From: Paramecium tetraurelia
Lineage: Eukaryota; Ciliophora; Oligohymenophorea; Peniculida; Parameciidae
DNA: 64,000 nucleotides
Reading direction: 5' to 3'
NCBI RefSeq assembly: GCF_000165425.1
Contig: NW_001799026.1
Location: 1-64,000, forward strand
Position numbers and translations under genes: made by a program. This document shows positions 37,725 through 48,091 of this stretch, piece by piece. The notes under the pieces were generated by a model. The model saw nothing but the letters and a program-made list of their open reading frames with translations. It was not told the DNA's origin and did not search any database. How positions within the stretch are numbered: the first letter of the stretch is position 1; each line of letters begins with the position of its first letter.

Positions 37725-40107
37725 TCACAATTAACTCTTAAATAATTCTGAGTATCTGACAAGCTTCTTAGACTTTAGATGATTCATTTTTCTTTTGATA
37801 TTTGATAAATCTAATAAAGAAACCACATTTTTAGTGGCTTAGCCTTTAGTACTTAAGTATTAGGTCGAATTGGCTAAACCTTTGAATGATTCTCTGAATT
37901 ATTAATTATTAGGAGCTTTTTCTAGTTTTGATGGCATTTACTCAGAGATATGTCTTTTTGATTTTAATTATTTTTATGCATTCTCTTATTCTTACTAATT
38001 ATCATCCATAATAAGCTTAATTGCCTATTTTTAATATAGAAATTAATACATTTAAATTAGTTTAAATCATCTGTCGAATAATTTGATCCTCATTATTCTA
38101 CTACTATTCCTACTACTGTTTTTGATCTTCTTTTTAGCCAGATATCTTTTAGTATAATTTCATTAAAGCTGATTCCTCCTCTAAAGTTTGTAATTTCTTT
38201 TTTGTTTATTTTAAACCTAAGGTATTACAATGCTTGATAAGTATCTTTCTAAAGGGAGTTTTGGTCTTGGGTTTAGGTTTGAGTGATTACTCAAATAATT
38301 ACTATTATTATCTTTTCTTCTTCAACCTTTCTTAAGCTTCCAAGTACCCTGAGACTAATTGAAATTCAGTCTTAATTTCATTATTCAACTATTTCAAGGA
38401 ATCAGTTTCTTTAGGTTCAGCTATGGCACTTTTACTAAATTGTCTTTTGAACATAAGGATAGCCTTGCCTAATTCATAATCTTATTGTTATCTTTAATTT
38501 TCATTAAGTTCGTCCTTACAAGTTCGTTGGATATCAGCAAGTGAATAGAATGCTTATTCTTTCTTCAATTGATTAACGATAACTCCTGCTAATTCTTAAT
38601 CCAATTTAGGATAATCTGATTATTCAGTTTTACAATATTAAGTAAAATCTGTAGGTCTTGTCCTTCTTGAAAATGATGATATAGAGTTTTATTTGATCAA
38701 TTTTGATTCACTTTCTGAAGTTACTAATCTATGTTAATCATATCCATCCTGGGTAGTGAAAGATTAATAATTTTTTGAAATCTATTATTGTGTAAGTTCC
38801 CTTTCTGTTCGACTTCCTTTGGGTACATTATATAATAAATAGGGGGATGGAGGTTTAACAGGAACAGGATTTAATTTGAAATACTGCTATTTATTAAGTT
38901 GTTCCATCTTGAATTTTAAATAGAATTTTTCATTTAGGGCTTTTTAATAATCATCTTTAACTTATAATTAGATTGCCTTGATTTCAGGATTAGTGTCATC
39001 TGCTAAGAATGTAAATATCATGTGTCTAATTTCACACTCAGCCAAGATATGATCAATGTACTTTTGTATATCTTAAGCTCGACTGAAGATAAGAATTCTC
39101 AATTAATGCTCATCTTCCAATCTCAAGACTTCATTACAAAACCATTAGGCTAAGTGGATGCATTCCTTCATCTTTGAATATTCAGAGAGGTATTCATAAC
39201 AGAATGATTGAAGATATAAAATCATTACCAATTTCATAATGTATTATTCAACAGGTTTTAGATCTGAATCATCAATGACATTTGGAGTATTTCTTTTTTT
39301 TAAGATTAAGAAAATTAGTTATTACAAATAAGAATAAGCAATTTAGTATTATTTTAGTGAATTATTAAACTCGCATAATTAAAAATATAATTATCCAAAA
39401 TTTTAGTAGTGATCAACAAAGATCTTGATTAACCCAATATTTTTGGTTTGTTTCATTTCTTTAATCTATAATAGCTTTTCAATTTTATGCATCACTTTCA
39501 GACTGTTCTGCACTTCATTAGTACTTTTAAATAATCTTGCATAAATTATCAGTTATTTCATTACCAATGTCAAGCACTCATTCAAATAATATCTAACTAT
39601 TCATATTCATAACTTGTACCTTTGGTTTTCTCCTTTAACTTGCTTAAATTGGCAACCTTTATCAAACTTCCAGGTATACAAATTGTCTAATGAATTCGTT
39701 GTCTCAATCTATTCAGTCCTATCTTTTGTTCAATCTAAGCTGAATTTAATTCTTCAAAATGTTCAGTTCCTCTTTCATTTTTTAGCATTCTTTGAATATT
39801 GATATAAGTGACAGCAGTGTATAAATTGCATCTATCAAGCAACAAATCTACTTTCTGAATATTTTCTCCTTGAATATATTCAGAAAGTAGATTTTATGCT
39901 GCTCTCATCAGTCTTCTGCTAATTTGGATATTGAGTGTGCTCATTTCATTATGGGAATAACTCATGAAATGTTTGTCAAGCAACAAGATTACCTTTCGAT
40001 TCCCATTCTGAATTATTTATTTACAATACCTTTTTTAATAAACCAGAAGCATCATTTAAAATATTTTCAATTGGGTATTTCTTCATAACTGGTGATTCAG
40101 ATTCCAT
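37725..40107 (-). CDS. Large hydrophilic helical protein, unknown
   Basis: ATG 40107, introns at 40008-40029 (22 nt), 39597-39619 (23) and 38025-38049 (25), TGA 37725-37727, 771 codons. The first 400 residues look like packed helices with conserved-looking aromatic pairs (ILYLQSFCYEYLSEYSK) and could be a TPR-like or armadillo-like fold, although I see no clear repeat. The rest is Ser/Gln/Lys-rich with a coiled-coil segment (GYLEAQERLKKKRQQQQ). A perfect 19-bp inverted repeat lies inside the coding sequence at 39844-39894. No enzymatic motif is seen. It is followed 32 bp downstream by the start codon of the RING gene. Confidence 0.7.
39844..39894. repeat. 19-bp perfect inverted repeat inside a coding exon
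   Basis: Arms 39844-39862 and 39876-39894 are exact reverse complements (AAATCTACTTTCTGAATAT) separated by 13 nt. They lie within an exon of the 37725-40107 gene, so the mRNA can form a stable stem. Confidence 0.85.
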
Positions 40108-40392
40108 TATTAATTATTAATTATATATTTATTTTATCATTATTAAAATTTAAAATTAAGATATTTGTGAGATACTTAAATTTGCAGTTTGGATTGATTT
40201 ATTTATTATTTTACGGATATAATTCTAAACATAATTTGACCATTTTCCATAGTATCTAATAAATTCATCAGAATGAACAACATAAAAGAATTGACATAAA
40301 AATTGCTTTCGATTTCACCATATTTTAACTTCCATTCATCCTTATTTCAAAATCTTTTATTTTCAAAACAACTTAGGTAACTGAGAAACACT

Positions 40393-41018
40393 TCATCTTC
40401 TACTTTTGGAATTAGAAATAAATCTACTTCTTCTATCTTAAAGTGGATTCAAACCTTCCAATTTAAATCCAATTGCAATTTTTGGATTTTACTAGAATAA
40501 TACAATCCTAATCTAGAATCCAAGATTTTCACAACTCAAATTTTCCAAACACCATCCTCTATGATTAATTTATTCTTACAAGCAAGATGGATATAACTTT
40601 TGATACATATTGAATCTATATAAATTAGAACTTTCAATGTTTAGCAGATTCTTGTTAATTTTTATGATCAAATAGGTTTAAATCTGTCAATGAGTCTTGA
40701 TATATATATATATCAATTTATGTTGATTCTATCATCTAGTAAAAGATGTTTTATCAAACTGACTTTTTTAGATAGGTTGATTCCATTATAAATATTGTAT
40801 CCTAAATTCAAATAAAATGAATAATTGCTGAGAGACATTCCATCAGCATTTACTAAGTAATATGATTCTACAAAGGTGTTGATTTAATTGGTTAAAATTC
40901 TAACGAGGGAGGAATAAAAGAAAATAAAGGCTTTGAAATTTGATACTTAAACTCTTTTTAATAAAGGACATTACTAATGGTCTAGAGTTATAAATTACTC
41001 ACTTTTAATTCCTCCCAT
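40393..41018 (-). pseudogene. Probable decayed gene starting MGGIK
   Basis: From ATG 41018 a protein-like frame runs 100 codons (MGGIKSEQFITLDHQ ... FIFFYSSLVRILTN ... SYYLVNADGMSLSNY) and reaches an in-frame TGA near 40719. Protein-like sequence then resumes in other frames (QDSLTDLNLFDHKNQ; then IESSNLYRFNMYQK to RFISNSKSRR and TGA 40393). No GT...AG intron of usual size links the pieces; one 28-nt GTC-donor candidate bypasses only the first stop. I read this as a decaying gene. An unrecognised splicing pattern is the alternative. Family unknown. Confidence 0.45.
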
Positions 41019-41208
41019 GTTTACAAATGCTTTTTATTAGGCCATAAGTAGTTTATCAATTATTCTGGTTATTTTTGCATTTTTTCATATCTTAGGTTCC
41101 ATTCTTCTTGCATTTGTGCGTGCAGTTTAGGGAAATAGGGCAAAAATTGATTATGAACCATTATAAATTTCTGTCTTTTTTAATTGTTGCGACATTGTTT
41201 TAATTAAA

Positions 41209-43568
41209 ATGAGTAAATATTTATTTCCTATAATAACAGAGTGGATAGTTTTGATTTTATCAATAATAGGAGTCTTGCTTTCATTGTTTTACATATACGC
41301 GTTCTTAAGGATCAATAAACTACATAAGAGTCCAGGCGATATTTATTTTGGAATGTGTTTGGGAGAATTGATTATGATGTTACATTAGTAAGCAAAATCA
41401 GCATAATTAGTATTATAGATTCTAGCAATCTTTTACTTGAAGGCGGAATAAAGAAAAATAGTGCATTTTGTCTTATCAATCTTGTAGCTTTCACCTTTTC
41501 TGTCATACTTATTTACTCATATACAATTTAATTGTATATGCATATGATTGTAAGACTCATCTTTACGCTTCAAGCTAAAAAGATTAATAAATGGTAAGGG
41601 CATTTAGCAACTTGGGTGATATCATTGCTTTATGCTTTAATCTCCCTTATATCCTTTTAAGAAAGCCATTGTGGAGTCACTCTCTCCTCTACTGCTCCAT
41701 TTACTTTTATAATTTTATTGCTGAGTTTTTTTGCAATGGCAATCACTACTCGACAATATATCAAGCAGGAATGCGAAATCAATTCAACTGTAATATAATT
41801 AACAATATTATATAGAATAAACTTTAGAAGGAGGGTTAAAATTTCATGTAATACATTACCAAATTATTTATTGTTTAATCCATAATAATGACTAGTTTCA
41901 TTACCTTTGCAATGGCTGCTTATCTCTTGGATTAGAGTCTGAAACTTTAGGTAAATTGCACTAATGCTACTCCAATAACTTGGCTAGCTTATCTTGGCTT
42001 TTTTGCTCAAATTTCTGCTGTTGTATATCCTATTGCTATTCCCTTAACCAGATTTACTGATCCCTTTATTAAAAAGCATTTAATAAAACATTATTTTCCA
42101 TCTAAATCGCTGACAGGATCAAGAGATATTTCCATGATTGAGCAATCCTTAGAAGGAACTAGCATGTAATAATTTGATTATTCAATTATTTATAGATAAT
42201 ATAAGAAAATTAGTCTTGATGGACTTAGCCAATCGTTAATTGAACAGAATTCTTTTCAAGTCTCATAGGAATTTAGTACATTTAGAAAACCTTATACTTA
42301 ATCTGATTATTTAAGGACTAATACAGTATCGGTTGGAAGAAGCAGATAACTTACGATGTAAAATAAATAAGAGGATCCATTTATTCATCAGTTGACAAAT
42401 CAATTGAGAAGTGAAATTATTAAGAGAATTATGGCCTTAATTCTAATTCAAGAGCATGACAAAGTTAAGGAAATAAGTCAAAATAAATAATTTAAAAAGA
42501 TTCTAAGACATCAGGCCAATTAAGATTATGATGATTAAATTGTCTTTAATGTTAATGACATGTTTTTAAAGGAACATTTTAGAGAATAATTCAAAGTTTA
42601 GAATAAGAAGTTTAAAATGATTTCTTATGCTCCTGTCATATTCGATATACTTACGTATTCATGTTTCTTTATTTATTAGTAAGGAAGATTAAGAACATCT
42701 GGATCTATTGAATTGTTTGGATCTTGAAACAAATCAAGAATAAATCAGAGAATGTGCTTAAACCAGTGGTGGGAAGTCTGGAGAATTCTTTTTCTTTAAT
42801 CATAACAATAAAATACTCTTGAAAACAATAAGCATGTCTGAACTTCAAACTTTATTAGAAATTATTGAATAGTATTTCTGGCATTGCACTAATAACCCAA
42901 ATACCTTAATTGCTAAAATTTTAGGAATTTTTACATTTGAAGGATTTGAAATTGGCAGAATTTCTATGATTCTCATGAAAAACATTGGTAAAATTAATAA
43001 AATGGCTATCCAACGCATTTTTGATTTGAAAGGGAGCAGTTACGATAGAGAAGTAATTAAAACGATTAAATCATCTGGGGAATTTAATTCTTAAAATGTG
43101 GAAACAATATCAAGCGGTTAAGTATTAAAAGATTTAGATTTCATAAAATTGGAAAAGTAAATACACATAAGTCCTGAACTTTGTACTTAAATTTATGAAC
43201 AATTAGAAGTTGACACTCTCTTCTTAAAGTCATTGGGCTTTATGGATTATTCTTTGTGTCTTATGATTGTTGATTGGTAGAGTTTTTATCAATCTTAACT
43301 TTCCAATGAAATATAAGATGAAGAACTTATTTAAAAGATTATTGGCTAAAAATTAACTAGATTGCAGCATTGTTATCCAAGCACAGTCTAAAATGGATTT
43401 TATTATCACATAGGTATTATTGACTATCTTTAAAAATATAATTTGTAAAAAATAACTGAAAAATATGCCAAAAAGTTTATGAAATTGGATTCAAATCTAG
43501 ATACGTCTTCATAAAACCCTTATGAATATAGAAAGAGATTCTTAATATTTTTGAAGAGAATATTATGA
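41209..43568 (+). CDS. Seven-helix receptor fused to phosphatidylinositol phosphate kinase (GPCR-PIPK)
   Basis: ATG 41209; introns 41388-41410 (23 nt), 41790-41815 (26) and 42655-42679 (25) leave 762 codons to TGA 43566. About seven hydrophobic helices fill residues 5-280. A linker of 150 residues precedes a PIP kinase domain with GGKSGEFFFF, the catalytic DLKGSSYDRE, GFMDYSLCLM and the late motif IIDYLQKYN. Fusions of this kind are known in Dictyostelium (RpkA), oomycetes and ciliates. The expected reaction is phosphorylation of a phosphatidylinositol phosphate at the plasma membrane, controlled by an unknown ligand. The receptor half is assigned by topology only. Confidence 0.88.
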
Positions 43569-43826
43569 TAGTTCTATTAAGTTATTGTTCTCATTTACAT
43601 TTTTATTAATATGTTTAAGCTTATTTAATAAAACTATCATAAATTTATTTAAGGTATCCTAAGTTGCCATAACAATATAGGAGTATTTTAATAAAAATTA
43701 TCATTATAATTTATAAAGTTTTAAGCATTTATACATAATGTTTAAACTAAAAAGTTGATGATTCTGAGTCAAGTCTGATATTCAAATAATAATTAATTAT
43801 ACCAAAAATAAGTGAGTTTAAAGATA

Positions 43827-44846
43827 ATGTAAGTCCCAAAGTCCGAAGACTAATTTTCTTATTTAATCTAGTAATCAAACTCATAAAAAACGTTAGAGAT
43901 TTAGGTTGAAGCTAAAGCCAGTATAAGATCCTTAAGGCTTTCAGGAGACAATAAATATTTAGCAATTTGCCATATTTATAAAGGATTAGGTTAGCTTAAT
44001 ATTTGGGATATCACTTCAAAAAAAGTGAAATGTAGTATAAAAGTACCTAATATGTGGGCTGATGATAGGATGAGTTATTTTTCAAAAGATAGTAAATATT
44101 ATTTTTTTGCTTTATATGACACTGATTAACTGTAAATAATATCTCTTGAATCCAGAAGGGGAACTATAACATATTGTAGTCTAGGTGATAGATTAAAAGA
44201 AACAGCAGTTTCATTAAATCCATTATATTTTTGTACTGTTACTCCAAAATAATGTTTATTATGGAACTAAAATACGAAGAAGGTTGATAAAAAGATAGAA
44301 AACACTTTGGATTTTATTTGCTGCTGCTTTAAAAACAATGATAAGGAATTGGTTACACTCAGTTATTAAGAGTAAGATGCTACACTCATTTCTTGTTGGT
44401 GTCTTAAAAAGTTAAAGGTTTTAAGTTAATGGACATGTAAGTATATTTCACATTCTGCAAAGTGTTATGTAATCGAAGAAACATAAATTTTAATAATAGA
44501 TTATCAAGATGTACATGAACATTATTTTTAAATATGGAATATATTAGGGTAATCTTTAATTAGAATATTGTATGAAGCAATTGACTCATTTTACATATTG
44601 AATAATTTTGGCTCTAAGTTAATTGTTGATTGTGAGGACGATGAAGATGATGATAATGATGAAAATGCGGATAAAAGTGATGAATACAAATGGATATCAA
44701 TTTTTGATATATTAACTTTTAAATATCAAAGATTTAAGACTTTTATTGAATAAGGTCAAAGTTTCTATGTTCAAGAAGGTGCTTTGATAATTCAAAATAG
44801 AAAAAATAACTCAGAAGATGTAGGAATATTTATTAATATTAAATGA
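43827..44846 (+). CDS. WD40-like beta-propeller protein
   Basis: Intronless, ATG 43827 to TGA 44844-44846, 340 codons. Repeats of about 40 residues show WD-type strands (SIRSLRLSGDNKYLAICH ... LNIWDIT; MSYFSKDSKYYFFALYD; CLLWN), consistent with a beta-propeller. An acidic loop (CEDDEDDDNDENADKSDE) interrupts the last blades. No other domain is present. It probably acts as a protein-interaction scaffold. Assignment as WD40 rests on spacing and the WD/WN motifs, not on a strong full match. Confidence 0.65.
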
Positions 44847-44956
44847 AAAAAGAGACGTAAATATGTGAACTTATAACAAATTAATATTAAATAAGTCTTT
44901 TGATTCATTTTTAATAAGAACGAATTATATTTTTTATAGTTAATATATAAAAATTA

Positions 44957-47900
44957 ATGTCCTCTCAACTTCCATAGCTGATGATAACTGAATAACCTAT
45001 GGATGAATACCAAGATTTTATCAGTCATTCACTATCTGATGTTTGTTTTTCAGTTAGCAAGTTCTAGAGTAAGGGTAATAATGTAAGTGAGAATTCGCTT
45101 GATTAAGACTACTAATAAAATATGAATTCAAATCCTCTCTCTCCAAATAATATTAATTTAACAAAACCATCAAATGATTCCTCAGACCAAAAATAAATTA
45201 TATAGATGCAATAAAGACCGAGTGTAAGTTCAACATAAGAAAGAATCTATAAAGACTTTTTCTAATACTCTTTGATTCAAAAATTTGTACATAGGATATC
45301 ATTCAAAAAGAAACTGAATTCAATGTTTGATAAGTATCATTTCGATGTGATTAACGATCTGGGAGCTACATTTAATTTAAATTTATTTCGAGAAAATACA
45401 ATAAAAATGCGACCAATCATAGTCAAATAGGTTTAGAAAATAGAGAATCGATGTTTCATTAAGTTTAATCGATTTCGGTCTTTGTTTCTATTAAAATGGA
45501 ACTTTTTTATCAACAAAATTCCATTAATATACCCAGAATCCAAATTGAAAATGCTTTGGGATGCAATAGTTACTTTAGCACGATTTTATTTTATCTATGT
45601 AATTCCAATGGATTTGGCATGGGAAACACAATCATTTATGTTTGACATCTTAATCGTACCCACATCATTAATGTTAACTTTATTGATAATAGATTTTGTA
45701 TTAAGTTTTAATAATGCCTATTATGAATTTGGATCCATTGTAACAGATCGCAGAAAAATAGCTCAATATGTTTTTACCAAAACATATGGATTAGATATTT
45801 TGTCAGTATTGGTTCTGATAACCTTTTTGATTATTTCAGTTGTTTAATCACAGCAAGTAAGACTAACTGAAAATTGGTATCATCTATTGTTGTTATTATT
45901 TCTAATCTAATATAAGAACATATCTAAACTATCAGAACAAGTTGAAGAAGCACTGAATTTATCAAAATAAGTGAGTTCGTTGTTAGAATTAGGGAAGTTA
46001 ATATTTTTACTCTTCTTCGTTCTACATATTTTCTCCTGTCTTTGGTTTTGGGTTGGAACTTATTCATATAAAAATGATCACAAAACTTGGTTGAACTTGA
46101 AAAACTTAGAGGAAGCTGATTGGAACATCTAATATTTATACTCATTCTATTTTTCAACAGTTACTATGTTTACTGTTGGATATGGTGACATCACTCCACA
46201 AAGTACTTTCGAAACTGTACTTTGTATAATGTTTATGATGATCTGTAGTATTCAACTATCCTACAGTGTAAGTACTGTAAGTGCAATTATCGATAAAATT
46301 TCATTTTACTCAAAAGAAAAAAGAAAGAAGGTTTAAACTATTAATACTTACATGTAAAATAAGAATATAAGTTATGAGTTACAATTTAAAATTAGAGAAT
46401 ATCTCAATTATTATTGGTAATGTAACCAATAAGAAGAAACAGAAGAGGAAAAGAATATAATTAATTAATTATCAGAAAATTTGAGAGAAAGTTTGCAATT
46501 TGAAGCAAATTCTATGATATTGAACAATTGCCCATTATTTAAGAATCACTTTAGTGTGTAATTAAAAAAGAAGTTGGTCAAAAAAATAAAATCAATTGTT
46601 GTTTAGCCAGAAAACATCATTGATTTTGATCATCTATTTCCAAGTTAAAAAATGAATTAGTTTATATGTTTTGTAGAAGAGGGAGAAATCTAAATTTTTA
46701 TAGAAAATGAGATGTTATAAAACCATGTTTCATATAATTCGATATCCATAGTTAATACAGTTTCTAAAGGAAGCAGTCTTGGTTTGATGTCATTCATTAC
46801 TGGAATTAAAGCAAGGGAAAGATTTAAAAGTATAGGCTTTTCTAAATTATTATTATTGTCCAGAGATGATTTTCTAAAAATTATACCAGAATTTCCAGAA
46901 GATTATGAGGCATTCAGGGAAATGCATGATGATTTGATTTATAATTCAGATTCTGAGTTTCTTAAATTAGGCTGTTTTTCTTGTAAAAGTGTTTCACATA
47001 AAGTTATTGATTGCCCTTTAGTTCATTTTATACCTGATAAGGAATTTTTAGTAAAAAAGCATTAATTTTCAAAGGATTAAAAAAGAAATGAAATGTGTAA
47101 GTTCAAATTCAAAAGGAATCAAAAAAGAACCCATAATTATTTTTAAGTTTTTAATGATTTGGATCTAATTCAAGAAACTAGTGATTTATTTTAAGCTGAT
47201 AATTATAAGCAATGTCTGTTTTATGAAGAACTTGAAGATGATGTTGAGAAATTAAAAATTCAATAAATAAATATTCCTAGACCTTCCTGTTATTTTCTAT
47301 AGGATTCAATTAAAGAAGAACCTGAAGAGGATTTCTTTATGCCGATGAATTTATTAAATCAAAGAAAAAGTCAAATAAATAAAATCACTAAAAAATCAAT
47401 GTCTTTGTTGGTAGATGATGATTTAATGCCTCTGTAGCATTTCAGAGGAATAAATAAATTTAAGAGGGCAGTAGAAATTGTTAAAAGTTTAAACAAAATT
47501 ATAAATAGGAAAAGTTTAAAGGCTTAAACTAAAAATATTTTGGCATCATTAAGCAACGAAAACTACAAGGATTCGGAATAAAAATAATTGTTAAATTCAA
47601 TAAAGAAGAGATTAAAGTATATAGAAGATCACAACATAGAATGGAGGGAATCAGATCTTTAGGAGATGGAGTTTTTGAAGATGAGATTGTAGATGTTAAT
47701 ATAACTAAATGCCTAGAAACCAGAAAAATTTGATTAGATAGAATGCGTTAAATAATATAAGTTTTATAACATTCATAATAACGTGGATTAAATATTGACC
47801 ATTTACAATGAATTTTATAAGGTCAAATTGAAAGAACAATAAAACATTCCTTAAGTCTTTAAGCAATTTGTCAAATATTTGATGTATCCCTATTCATTTA

Positions 47901-48073
47901 TTCATAAATACAAATTTAAATCAGACAATTTTAATATGAGGGAGATTAAGTAAGAGGAAACAAATCAACAAAAAAAGAAGAATCAATTCTCTAAATTATT
48001 GACATTGCATAAATAAAGTAAAAATTTAAGAAAAAAGCTAAATGTCAAGAAAGCTTAAATATAACCACTATGA
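44957..48073 (+). CDS. Fourth K+ channel with degenerate cNMP-binding domain and zinc knuckle
   Basis: Intronless frame of 1039 codons, ATG 44957, TGA 48071-48073. A Gln/Ser-rich head precedes six hydrophobic helices (IPLIYPESKLKMLWDAIV at S1). The filter TVGYGD lies near residue 406, then the C-linker. The cNMP-like fold lacks the FGE...R phosphate-binding cassette. Knuckle CFSCKSVSHKVIDC lies at 46973-47014, and the C-terminal tail is long and basic with a motif (YLMYPYSFIHKYKFK) resembling the end of the 2325-5078 channel. That tail similarity and the S1 motif tie this gene to the tandem pair rather than to the channel at 32494. Stop to stop with the next gene is only 18 bp. Confidence 0.9.
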
Positions 48074-48091
48074 TTAAATAAATAATAATAA

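Noticed and set aside
40701-40720. (TA)n tract as an unexcised internal eliminated sequence
   Set aside because: Short simple repeat without TA-bounded consensus ends and without an open frame restored by its removal.
41028-41208. Hydrophobic frame just upstream of the receptor-PIPK start
   Set aside because: It ends in TGA overlapping the start codon, has chance length for this composition, and the receptor topology is complete without it.
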